Below are positions 12,872 to 25,700 of a DNA stretch of 64,000 nt, piece by piece; the stretch's first letter is position 1; every line of letters begins with the position of its first letter. Source of the DNA: Alviniconcha marisindica. Its lineage: Eukaryota; Mollusca; Gastropoda; Provannidae. The notes under the pieces were generated by a model that saw only the letters and a list, made by a program, of their open reading frames with translations, had not been told where the DNA came from and ran no database searches. The position numbers were made by a program, and so were the translations under genes. Location of the stretch: positions 1,763,501-1,827,500 of the forward strand of contig JABMCL010000979.1 of the NCBI GenBank assembly GCA_018857735.1, written 5' to 3'.

Positions 12872-13944
12872 AATTATGTTGATATATTTAACCAACTTCC
12901 TCCCTCAGACAGTCAGAGAGAGACTAACAAGTTATCGTGCTCGGTGTTTTGAGCCTTGATGTTTACAGTATAAACTATATCGTTATTAAGACATCATCGT
13001 ATAATGTTATTAAGACATTGTCCATTGTATGCTTGTGTACCTGTGCTCTGTCCACATATTGAAATGCTTTTTAAAACTTAGAATCTACTGGTTGACTAGG
13101 TGTAAAACACCAAGTTACTACTACTATTAATCAGCCAGAGCCCAGAGACTGTGTGAACAGGGAGATCAAGCTGGATTGATTGATTGTCTTGTTAGCTTCT
13201 AGGAGTTTGTCTTGTTAGCTTCCAGGAGTTGTTCTCAGCAGTTGTTTCTGTGGATATTATGACTGTGTTCCCTACAAGATGTACAACAGCTGAACCATGA
13301 AGTTGCAGCGTGGATGAGTTACTCTGCACTTGCAAGACCCCCACAACCTGAGTATCTATTGTTCTGGTGGTGGTCGGTCATTTTTTTGGTTTTGACTGTC
13401 TCAGACTCAGTGTCTCAGACTCAGTGTCTGAAAACATTTATAGCCAGTGAACATAGGTACAGGTACCCTCCCCTCCCCATCCCCACTTCACCCATCCCAA
13501 ATAAACTAAGACTAAGAGGCTTTTGTGGACATCAGCAACGTGAACCATATAATCTGCCCAACTGCTGTTTGTTAAAAGGAGGAGGGAAGGGCATCCAGAT
13601 TATGCCCAAAAGTTGCATTTGGATCATGACTGTATATTTCATGAACATTATTTTGTACTGTGGTTATGGGGTTTTTACCTGTAGAATGTCAGAGCATCAA
13701 AATCTGAGTAAGCCATTGAAAAACCGAGATTCTTGAAGTGTGAATCAGTGAGCTTGTCTTTTTGTGGTGTGACAACACTCCAAATTTGTCCGTCATCGCA
13801 TTTTCATTTTATAATATACCGCTGTCTGAGTTGTCACAGGTCACCTTTTTGTTTTGCTTATTTTGCTCTTCATTGAGATTTTTTGCAGAGGGTACTGCTT
13901 TCAAGGGCAAGATATATGGATTTGTGTTTTCTGTTTCTTTCCAG
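11580..13944. other. Non-coding DNA before the first visible SPEN exon
   Basis: AT-rich with an (AAT)n run near 12,842-12,872 and a repeat-tail motif at 13,088-13,120 (ggttgactaggtgtaaaaca). A short hairpin (aaagccac…gtggcttt) lies near 12,571-12,596. A stretch at about 12,690-12,830 (agagcagagaatagcgc) recalls the duplicated unit at 47.8-48.0 kb. It is part of the intron entering exon a. Confidence 0.6.
13088..13120 (+). repeat. Dispersed repeat tail (ggttgactgggcgtaaaaca type)
   Basis: One of several copies of a short conserved tail, usually ccctgatataacc…ctggttgactgggcgtaaaa ending caccaatttactta. Other copies: 14,884-14,927 (-), 17,336-17,372 (+), 39,629-39,652 (-), 45,709-45,765 (+), 53,598-53,650 (+) and 55,870-55,915 (+). 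It probably marks a SINE or LINE 3' end. Confidence 0.65.
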
Positions 13945-14184
13945 GAGTGGTTCATTTCAACGTCATGGAGGGGAGGGGGCAAGGGCCCAAACGGACGTTG
14001 TGGACCGCTCGCGCTCCCCTGATCACTCCACCACTGGCAGTATGCGCAACAAAAAGTCTGTGTCCATGTCACGCTCAGCCAGTCGAAGTCGCTCAAGATC
14101 ACCCCGGTCAAGATCAGGGTCCTCAAGCAGCCGGACGGCCTACTCAACAGAAAGCAGCAGCAAGTCGTGTTCCAAATCACAGAG
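13945..14184 (+). CDS. SPEN: SPEN exon a: Ser/Arg-rich linker
   Basis: Acceptor after a pyrimidine tract (tttctttccag), donor gtcagt at 14185. The first base completes a codon begun in an unseen upstream exon, and the exon ends two bases into an AG- codon. It encodes about 80 residues rich in Ser-Arg pairs (SRSRSPRSRSGSSSSR), as between the first and second RRM of vertebrate SPEN. This shows that the N-terminal RRM must lie further upstream. Confidence 0.88.
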
Positions 14185-17100
14185 GTCAGTTGTACAGTTG
14201 GTTTGGTCACTTTGATGCACTTAATAGTGTGGTATTACAGTGCTTCTGGTAAGAATGTATGGCAGAGGTGTAGGATGTCTGCAGCTGCGTATGACTAAGT
14301 TCTAGTGAATTTACAGTTGAAAGCTTTGTTAGTTTATCAGAATACCCATAGTTGTCTTGCGTGTGTCTACCTTGTTTGTTGAACCAAGATGGTAGCATTA
14401 TAGAGCTGTTTTTGGATCAAGACACGAAGTAGTACCCCCCAACCCCTGGCTTTTAATATTTTTTTTCTTATTGGGATATAATGTATTATGTGTGCATTGT
14501 GTTATATGAGGATTGCAGATTCTGAACAGGTCTCACGTTTTTTTGTTCATTGGATAAAAAGGCATGCATTGGAAGCCCTCGTTTCAGTATGGGACACCCT
14601 GTCTTCTTTATGTTGCAGCCACGGCAGCAGTCAGGCCAGTGCACGCATCCAGTCTACCGTCCTCAGGTCCACCATTGCCAATGTCAGCGAGATCAAGGAT
14701 CTGAAGTCGGCAGACAAGCAGAAAGAGTCGGACAGCGAGGACCGCCGGCCGCTGGGGATCTGCATCACTGGTCTGCCTGCACGCTCTAGTGGTGAGGCAG
14801 ATTGCGTAGTGTCCTCACTTTGTGCTGTATGAAGGTGTTTTGTTCACCGGGGGGTGATCAGGTTGCATTTGCGTGTGTGACTGTAAGTAAGTAAGTAATA
14901 TGGTGTTTTATGCCCAGTCAACCAGTGTGTGACTGTGCATGTGTGTCACTGTGTGTGTGTGGATAAGGTGTGGATCACCATATTAGTATACCCATTCGCT
15001 CCAGGGGAGAGGGTGGGGCAGGGTGTAGAGACGAGACAGACAAAATTAGAGCATGACACATCGCTGTGATTGCCTGGGCTAATGTTATGATGTGTGTCCA
15101 AATTGACAAGATTGGTGTGGGAACTGGGAAGTGCTATCAGCGTGGTCATATATAATATGGCTGTGGAAAGTCTAGTTAAAAGCCAGAGCAGCTGGTAGCA
15201 CAGTGTATTGGGAAGAAGTCAGCCTAGTTTGAAGGTGAGGCAACTGGCGGGATGGTGTTTTGTGTTAAAAGCAGGAAATCAGCCCAATTAAAAATAGAGG
15301 CAGCTGACAGCTGTGTTTCGCACAAAGTGCGAATTCAGCCTAGTTAGAAACAGGGGTAGCTGACAGCAGAATGTTTCTTTGTCAATTAAGAAATCAGCCT
15401 AGCTAGAAACAGATGACAGAGTTTTGTGTTCAGTAAGAAGTCATTCAGTCTAGTTAGAAACAGATGCAGCAGACAGCACAGGTTTAAAAAACACACCTGA
15501 CATCAGAGGGTTTTGTGTTGAGTAAGAAGTCAGTCTAGTTACAAACAGCGGCAGCTGACATCAGATGGTTTTGTGTGAAGTAAGAAGTCAGCCTGTTTAA
15601 ATCAAAGTAATTGATAGTGTTTTATGTTCAGTAAGATTCTAAGAAGCTGATCTGTGTTTGAGGTTGAGGAAACTTGTAGAATAGCACCTTCACTGTTTGT
15701 CTTGTGGGGGAGCACAGGCAAGAAGTGATTTGAAGAAGTTTTGAGAAATTTATCATCTGGTTGAAATAAACATGTATACTTTGTACTAGTGAAAACTGAC
15801 CATAAGTTCTGGTGCCATTTCAGAATTGTCTAGAGTAGTATTGGTTACAAGCAGGTGCTGGTAATGCAGGGTTTGTGTTAACCAGTAATTTCTGGTATTT
15901 TACCATTTAAGATGGCCAGATGCCGGAAACAAAATCAGCAATTGGTCAGAAGTACTGGCTGTCATTTTGTTTGATAAAAAGAGCATTAGAAAATATAAAC
16001 GCGACACAGCTAGAGAGTGCATAGTGCATGCATGCATGCATGTGTGTGTATGTGTGTGTGTGTGTGTGTGTGTTCTAGATGGGGAAGGGAGCAGTAGTAG
16101 TATCTATAGATATTAGATGGCAGTGTATCTGACTGGTTACAGTGATTGTCTGACTGGTTTCCGTGAACCAGTTTTGCTACCGTGTAGATGTCACACAGGT
16201 TTGAAAAACGTCTAGTGTGATCACTAGTAATGATGTCAGTGACTGCAGAAGTAGAGTTAGCTTAGAATGAATCCTTTTTTATCCTTGTAGGTCAGTACAG
16301 TTACCAGGTTCTTAAATGGGAGGCATTGGTACTGTGGACAAAATAGTATCCAACTGCCCTTTGACAAAAAGCTTTTGGGCTGGATGCAGTGCCCACAACC
16401 TTAAGTGCCTGGAGTACATTCCACCTCTTGAGCGGCTGTCCTTTCGAGACCATTTTTGTTGTTGTTCTGTGGTAGAAGTTAACACAGCCTAGTAGTTCTA
16501 AATAAACCCCTCACTGAAGACTGTTTGTTCCTGTTACAGTCATAAGGCTTGCTGTTGGTTTTTAGGTTATTCTCGTCAAGTTCTACACTCTGTACTAATC
16601 GGTACTTGTTTTTTTCTACTTGTAATGCCTGAAAGCACCAGCATGATTGTGACAGTGTAAACAGCATAGCAGTCAGTGACCTGAACTTGCAGCGTCACAG
16701 TGGTTGGTAGCTGCTTGTGTAAAAAGTTTTAAATTAGTAAGAAATCCTTCACTGCAGGACTGTTTAAAAAAACAAATGTATTGATCAGTATGTGCTTCTG
16801 GCTGGCTGTATAAAATACAGGCATGCCAGTGTGTGCTTCTTGGTTGAATTGTTGGAAGCAAGTCACATTAGCCTGAAATGTTGCAGTTGCTTTTGGTTTC
16901 AGATTCAAGCCTGCGAGATGGTTTGTTCCATGAGTACAAGAAACATGGCAAGGTGACAACAGTGCAGATTGTCAATGAGGGTGATAATCGCCACGCCATG
17001 GTCAGCTTCAGAAAGTACGCCACCTACTCCTTTTTGCTTTTTATTCTTCAACGCTCGAAAAGTAGAATTTAGTCTCTGTAAAGCTGTAGCATGTGTTGTT

Positions 17101-20100
17101 TTTGAGATTTTGCGTTTTAATTGACAGCGCGTGCAGAGAAATGGAAAATACTGGTCTTTATTGATCTGTGGTGAAATTTATGTCATGTATGATCCACTTA
17201 ACAGCTCTCGTTTTCCAGACACACTTTGGGTGACAGTGGTGGTGATGGTGGTAAGAATGATATCCTATGGCATACGTTGAGACACCAAAGTGATTGCTAG
17301 TAATTACTGTTGGATACTGAGCCTTGCTTTTGCATTGCCCTGATATAACCGTCATGGTTGATAGGGTGTTAAAAAGCAGTTACCTTCCTTCCTGCTTTCT
17401 TTTGCAGCAAGTTGGTATGTAATGTCGGAAAGGACCCAGCACTGATGATGCTGTTTAGCTACTTAGGTTATCTCTGAAGAGGCACTGGCACGTCAAGGTA
17501 ATGCCTTAATCGAGAGTGAAGGGTTGTACTGAGCTGTTCTTGATGTTTCATTTGATTCCTTTCAGGCCTGAGGATGCCAGCAAAGCCTTGGAAGCCTCCC
17601 AAGGCAAAATGTTCTTTGGGACCAAGATCAAGGTCACATCACACGAGGGAATCAGTAAGTGGATTGCTGTCTTGGCAGCATGCGTCTGCAAGGCACTTAC
17701 TGCCAGTAGCGGTATCTGATTTAGGTTCGGTGAATGTAAAAATGTTATTAACCCCTTTCGCTGCCGTGATGTCACTTGAAAACAACCAATCGGAGTGTGA
17801 AATTTGAAATTCTTGAGCATTTTCATTTTCTTTTTTTTGCATTAGCATGTGAAAGAACTTCCATCAAAACGCACAGTATTGAAAGTGATTTGTTACAGGA
17901 TGGGAAAAGGTACTGTTTGTAGGCATGTGCATGCATTTTCCAGCCCAGAATTTTACAGGCTTGGGGGGGGTAATTGAAAAAGGAAAAACGGGTTCTTTAT
18001 TCACTGTTCTCAGTATTTTGTTATTTATCCTGTGTGGGGCTGGAGACAAAGAGAGAGTGCTGAAGGTCAGGGTAAATTCATTTTGTAACCACTGAGAGAT
18101 GTGATGCAACTCCCTGTTATGATCAGTGCGTGCGGTTATCTGGCTGGTTACACATGCATCAGAGCATGATGCGTGAGTGTGGCTGTGCTGTGCATGAGCG
18201 TCTGGCCCCATGTTTTTGGCCCCGTGCTTTGATTTCCATGGCAATAAGAGGCATTGGCTGGAATGCAGTTTTGCTGTACAGTAGAGCAGACACTGTTCAG
18301 TGCTGTGTCACTAATAGACATCAGTCTCTTGGAAGGAAATTTCATGTTTGAAAGGGAATGGTTTGTCACAACATGTTTCTCACTACCTGACAGCACAGCA
18401 TCTGTAAACACAGACAGTTGAAGGTAAGCTGACCTCGCCAGTTGATCTCAGTATGCGAAACCTCAAAACATTTAGTTGAAAGTGGATAATAAACAAGGTC
18501 ATCTGTCACGCCATTGCCATGCAATAGAGATGCATCCATTGCTCATGAGCTCCGTTCCGGTTGAGATAGTCCTCCAAAGAGTAGTCCCAATCCCATGGAG
18601 TGGACTGTAGCATTTTGGCGAAGGCAGTTTTTGTCTCTGTCCAGTGTGGAGTCCTTACTTTTTGGAAATGCCAGGTCGCTTCTGATTGGCTGATACCAAC
18701 AGCAGTGTGGGTTCGTCTAGAAAAAACAATGGAATGCAGGATTTTCCTGGACGTATTTTGCAAAACACATCCCACAGTACTTTCTGCGGGTATTTCCGAA
18801 CCTGCAAACCATCGTATCACCCTGGAGGCTTGAACATTTATATGGAGAGCTCATTATCCACTGTATTGCTTTGATTACCATGCCAGAACCGTTGCATTAC
18901 TGATTCTTTGTCAGAGGGAATCGTCTCAAACTTTGACTTTGCATCATTGTGCATGTGTGTGTGTGTGTTTAATTGACAGAATGAGGTGAGAAGTAAGCTA
19001 AATGTTACATTTTGTCTGTTTCACAATTTGCATGTGTGTGTGTTTTTGGATTGTATGTGTACATGCTTTGGGCTCGTGTGGGGGGGGGGGGGGGGGGGGG
19101 TGCCAGATGTGTGAGATCCAATCTAAAGAATATTGGTCATGGTTTATGTGTGACATGGTTGAGACATTACAGAAATGCTCCATTGTCACTGGCATATTGT
19201 TGTATTTACAGAGGTAGAAGATGCCGACATCCGGACCAATGAGAATGATTTGGACGAGTTCCATCCTAAATCCACACGAACACTCTTTGTGGGGAACCTT
19301 GAGAAGGATACCACTGTCCAGGATCTCATTGGCAAGTTCAGCCCCTTTGGCGACGTTATAGTGAGTATTTGATTTAGTTTTGTTTTAATCTGACTAATTT
19401 GGAGGTGGGTGGAGGTGCCCTGCCTACATCCTTCCCCCAACACTTACTGCTACAATTATTAAAATATATGAATAATTCCGATGACATTTATAACAAGATT
19501 AAAAGGAACCAATTGTGACTGATGTTGAATAACTGCCGTAAGATGTGCATTGTAGACATGCACATGTTTGCACACCCAAAAGATTTCATGCTGGCATCTG
19601 TACCGTGTGAACCATAGGCCAGTGAATAAATGTCAGGATTTGAACTTCCCCAGCCACTTTGACATCCAACTTCATCAAGCAGGCAAGCTGGCTTTTCACT
19701 TTTTAATAATTTAGATAAAAAAATAAAAAAATGTGCAATGATTGGGTTGTGGCGAAAGAGAAGAGGCAGCATGTGCCCCTAGGAAAAGGTTTAAGTGGCG
19801 GTGACTGTGTCGTTGCACAGGATGTGGACATCAAGCGGCAGGGTGCAGCTTCAGCCTACGCCTTTGTCCAGTACACAGACATCAGCAGTGTGGTGCAGGC
19901 ACTCAGAGAGATGGAAGGGGAACACATTGGTGCCAACAAGATCAAGGTAAGTTGCTTCACGTCTCACTTTTCATGCATAACGTTTTACAGGACACAGATA
20001 GTAGTGCAGTTTGCTTAGATTGTTTGTTTTTGTTGTTGTTTGGGGGGGGGGGGGGGGGCAGAAGCTGTGACCTTTTGACCAGTATTGGATACAAAGATTT

Positions 20101-22743
20101 TTCAGTGGAGGGGTCCTGTTAAAGGAATGAGAAAGAGGACAAAGCATGGCTTGCAGAAAATACTTCATTGAAAATGTTCAAAAACATTTCCCTCTCTATC
20201 TATTGCCCCTACCCCCTGCACCCCTCTTTCCCTCTCTTCCTCAAAGGCAGGTAAACTGGTGTGTGTGGGTACAAAGGCAGGTGAACTGGTGTGTGTGAGT
20301 ATCTGTTTACTTTCTCCAAGATGCAGACGTTGACATTAATGGCACATTTAGTGGAACCTCTGCGCCTGTTGCAGCTGGGCTTTGGCAAGAGCATGCCGAC
20401 CAACTGCGTGTGGATTGATGGCTGTGGGGAGAACCTGACCGAGAAGAGCATCTACCGCGTGTTCAAGAAGTATGGGGAAGTGACCTACACCTTTGTGGAT
20501 CGTAAGAAGTGGCGGGCCCTTGTGTTTTTCACCAACCTGGACGACGCTCAGTTTGCTGTCAATGAGATGAAAGGCCGGCCTCTTGGCAAGAGGAGAATTA
20601 TGGTATGTGTCCGTGAATATGTGTGCACTTATTGCAGGTTGGGGGGGGGGGGGGGGGGGGGGGGGGTCCTGAAGGTAAGGGATTCTCAGGAAATGCCAGT
20701 CATTAGCTGTGTGTTGACATCACACTGAACTTTAAATATGTCTGTGATCTGTGTTTCTCACGGTGCTATTTGCATCAGTGATGCTGTGCCATTTGCATCG
20801 GTGACGCTGACCTCACTAGTTCATCCTAGCCTGTGCTTGGTGTAATGTGCAGATTGATTTTGCCAGTCGAGAGTGCCAGAGCAACTTCTTGGACAGGATG
20901 GAAAAGACTGGCCAGATGAGGCCGGAAAACCGGCCAGATGAGAGAGGCCTTCACAAGTTCCGCCAGCGCAGCTTTGAGTATCAGGAGGGTTTCCCGGAAG
21001 AGTGAGTGAAGATCATGTTACTGTCAGTTTCTCGCTCTTTTTTCCCCTGTTTCCCACAGTGTGATGACATCAAATGCTGTGTATTGAAATACTTTGTTGT
21101 TTTGTGGTATGTGATATTTGTATTTTTAGGGTTGGGGCAAGGTTAGCACTGTGAACCAGTTTGGTCTAACGGTAAGGTGGTGGGCTGGTAAGTGTACAAT
21201 GTGTGTTCAGTTCCCTGCTTCAGCTCTCTTTTTCTCCAAAGTTGTGGTTCATGGACACTGTTTTGTGACTGCCACCTCACAAATAATGAAGTGACAGTGT
21301 AGCATTAGGTGTAGTCACCCCCCCGCCCCCCACCACCAACCTAGGATCTTTGTCCCCTCCATTACCTCTCCATAGACAGCTCAGTGTTAAAAACCAAGTC
21401 TGATGAACAAGGTCAGTACATTGCTGTTGCTTGTATCAAAAAATGTAAATGAAGTCCAGTGACTGTTGACAGAAATACTCAGCTTTTGGAAACCTTTGAA
21501 AAATCCTTGCTGTTTGTTGTTTTATCTATCCCATAATCATTATAATGTGGTGTTTTTCTTTCAGCATACTTTTTACAGTTTGTGTGCTTTTTGTGTGTGA
21601 CTCTGCTGGCTTTGTATTACATACAAAATGTGGTTGGGCTGTTGAGCTGCTGAGTTGCAGCTAACATGTGTGCTTAGTGTTAAACGTTCTAATGTGGTTG
21701 GGCCATTGCTTTTAATAATTACAGAAATCGTGCACGTTTTGCCGCTACTGGGAGCCAGCCGGCTGGGGCACCAAGCAGCTTCTATCGGGGACGTGTCGGA
21801 CGGGGGAGAAATCGCCATGCTGATGGATCCTTCCAGGAGGACTTTTCTCCCAGCCGGAGGAACAGGTAGGCGCTTCATTTCACATCCATTTGCCTGGTGA
21901 AGACCAGATGTGTCGGTGAGAATGGGTATGCCTGTGATGCAGACATCCACTGCAGGGACCAGTGATATCCTGCAGACTGACTGTGTTCATGCTGCAAAAC
22001 CAAAAGTTGTATTCTCTCCACAAATTCCTTTCTGGTTAAGTTCAGACCCTGCATAACTGATTCCATTCTTCATGCGTAGTGATCGTGTGAAGTTGAATGT
22101 GCAGGGGTTGGCAGTGGGCATTTAGTAGTCTTGAAGCAGTTAAGCTGAATATTCAGGGTTTGGAAATTATGGGAGTCTGGTGTTTGTGAAGCATGAAGCT
22201 GAATGTGCATGGGTTGGAAATGGGAATTTGATATTTGTGAAACGTGAAGCTGAATGTGCAGGGGTTGGAAATGGGAATTTGATATTTGTGAAACGTGAAG
22301 CTGAATGTGCAGGGGTTGGAAATGGGAATTTGATATTTGTGAAACGTGAAGCTGAATGTGCAGGGGTTGGAAATGGGAATTTGATATTTGTGAAGCATGA
22401 AGCTGAATGTGCATGGGTTGGAAATGGGAATTTGATATTTGTGAAACGTGAAGCTGAATGTGCAGGGGTTGGAAATGGGAATTTGATATTTGTGAAGCAT
22501 GAAGCTGAATGTGCATGGGTTGGAAATGGGAATTTGATATTTGTGAAACGTGAAGCTGAATGTGCAGGGGTTAGATATGTGAATCTTGTAACTGTAAAGG
22601 GTAAACCTGACAATTGAAAATGGGTATCTTGTGATTTGTGAAAAGATAAAACTGATGGTTGGAAATGGGAATCTTGGAGCTCTCTTTGTTAAAAACTAAT
22701 ATTGAAACTGTGAAAAGGGAGAACAATAAACACAAATTCTTTG

Positions 22744-22776
<33 letters not shown>

Positions 22777-25700
22777 AAGAGAGAAAGAGAGAGAGAGAGT
22801 TTGAATGATGAAGAGACTGTAATTGTGTATGTGTGTGTGTGTGTACCTCTAATGCACAGCAGCTAATGACCACAGCACCTTTGAAGTACCTCTGAGGCTA
22901 AATTTAGGGAAAAGTGACAGTTTTGCTTACTAGCAACGACAACAACACAAAATGATCTGGGGTGTGATAGTTTAGGAGATGGTACTTTGACTAGTGACTC
23001 CAAGGGCTTGGAAAGATCATCTGTGAGGCATAAGTTATGAGGGAGTGTGCTAGTGACTGCAACAGATCAGGAAGAGCACCGAGGCTAAAGCTGAGAGAAA
23101 GTAGTACTCTGATAGGAGTTCCACTGTAAATCAGAATGGGGAGTTCAACTCTGAAATCATGTAACAAGCCTTTGGCTGACTTGTGCCTTGTCATTTTTGT
23201 GACGCCTTTTCTTTGTTGTTTTACAGCCGACAGTCTTCAGAGTTCAGCCAGTCTGGGTTCTACAAGAGCATGGATGACTACGAACAGGAGCTTCGTGATT
23301 ATGGCCACAGCCAGCGAGAGAGGAGAGAACGAGGCCACTCGCCTCGCCGTGATGATTACGATGACAGATCTCGGCGATCTTCACGGGAGGTGTCCCTGGA
23401 TTGCTACGACGGCAAAGACGTGTACACCCGCAGCTCCACCCCCAGCAGTGAACACAACTCTTTCCGTTCCGAGCGCTTTGTCACTCGCACAGTGGAAGAG
23501 AAATTCAGGACCAAGTCTGATGACAAAGTGATAGAGAGGCTTAGTGATGGTAGTGACTTTCGTGGACGAAGGTCACCAGTGTATGTGTCAGGACGAAGTA
23601 CACCCGACGGTGACGAGATGGGTTCTGGGTCACCTCCAACTCCAACAGAGGCAGAAGAGCCCTTCTCTAGGACATTTTACACGAGAAACATAGATGCGAA
23701 CTCGGACTTCAAGCCCACATACACTGTGATAGAAGCCAAGCCCAAGCTGAAGAGCGTGTGGGTTCCCACCGGGAACAACTCCACATCCATGCCTCCGAAG
23801 CTGGGGTCAGAAGTGACACTTCCTGAAAAATCTAGTGTGCGTAAACGACTCCACGAGGACTCTGTGTCAAACAAGGACTCCACCAGCAAGAAGAAGGGTG
23901 ACCGCCTTGAAAGTGTTGGTAGTCTGACGCTGAAAATGACTCCCGCAGAACGCGAGCGGCAGCGCAAGCAGCAGAAACGCGCATTCGGCAAATCAGGAAG
24001 TAAAGTGACCAAAGGTGACGCTAAGACTCGGGTCAAGCTGGAAGCTGGACTTGAAAGTCCTTGCTCTTCCGGCAGCCACCCTGAGTCGGAGAATGGGTCA
24101 GTGAGTGAGACGGAGCTGCAGAATCTGCAGCTTCAGAAGCAGAAGCTCCTGGTGGAGTTAGGCAAAGAGGATGGTGACCTCGGAGCTGACCACCACCTGG
24201 ACGCTGAGCATACAGATTTGATTCCCAGCTCTAAGAAGAACTGTCACAAGCAGATGGAAGAGATCACGAAGATGGAGTTCAAACTGAAGGAGAAGCAGAA
24301 GCAGCGCCTGGCCTTGCAGGCAGTCAAGGGCAGGACCAGTGGTCTTGACCTGGACTTCAAGGTCAGTGTGGCACCTGACTCTGGGCTGCTGGATGGTTCG
24401 GAGGGCAGCCCCTTGGAGAGCAAGCGGCGGAAAATTGACTTTGAGGATGGCAGTGATGTGTTGAAACATTCCTATCAGAAGGACAGCAGTGAGGTTGGGG
24501 ACAACGTGAAGCTACCGTCCAAGGGTGGCCGAACTGTGGTGGATGTTTCTGGTGGTGTAGCAAGCAGCAGAAAACAGTCCTTGGTGTCAGACCGCAGTGG
24601 TCATCCACAGTCCAAGGATGTAGCAGCCAAGTCTCACAGTGGTACAAACAGTGGTGTCGCACAGAAGGTGTCTGGAGCAGGCAGCCTCCGTAAAGTGAAC
24701 TCGGCTGGGCAAGAGAAGGCCGCCAAAGGAGTACCCAAACCTTTCTTGCCCAGCTCCTCAGCCGTGCTGGAGAAGACCTCCACGTGGAGTCCCAAGTTTG
24801 GGCCCAGCCCTGAAGCTTGCTTCAGCCCGGCAGTGAGTGAGGAGGCCCAAGAGTTGGAGTCCAACAACTCTGAGAGCCTGAAGAGTTCCCCCAAACCTCT
24901 GTCTCCGCTAGGGGATTGGCCAGCCCCAACCTCCACCTTGTCACCAGCCATCAGTGACGATGAAGGCAGCAGGTTAGACCTGAAATCTTCAGAGCCGGGT
25001 CTCTCATCCCTGGCGCATGTGGATGACAGCCTTTCTGACAGCAGTGTTGAGGAGGGCACAAACCCAGGGGAGCTCTCCTTGGAAGACAGGATACGCATGG
25101 TTGACGAGATTATGAACATGCCCCCTATGAACAAGACGCCTGATGTTTCCACCCTGTCTGCCAGCACTCCTGGCACAGGAGGAACCTCATTGTTATCCAC
25201 ATCCAACAACCTCGCTTCGTCCCTCTATTCCAAATTCAGGATACGTAAACGGGTAGATGCTCCGTTGCCAGGCCAGGGCGGGCTGGCATCAGACAGAAAA
25301 AATGAACCGTCTGAAATCATGCAGACGTTGCTGAACCGACGAAGTATTCTTGACCAGGACTACAAGAGGCTGGGCCAGCAGAGTGATAAGTTTGAGACGC
25401 CAGTGACAGTGGGGCAGTATGGCATCAGGCCCTCAATGCACATCAAGCCATCTGTGTATGCAGTTGGATTGCCAGGTCGCCCTCTGCCTGCTGTGGACAA
25501 TGGCAGCGTTCCTGTGGTTTCGCTGCCCACTGTGCTGCCTGTCACGACGGCCTCGGCCTCCATGCAGCTGCCCACTGCCACCACCACCACAACCATGGCA
25601 GGGCAGCCCATCACCACCGTGACCACCTCCACCTTCTACCCAGGCTACCGGTCTCCCTTCCCTGCCAGCGGGGGTCTGGCCGTTCCCACATCCAGCCCTA

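Noticed and set aside
22070..22617. ORFs on both strands in the 51-bp repeat
   Set aside because: They are a consequence of a stop-free unit divisible by three. It lies in an intron with no matching splice sites.
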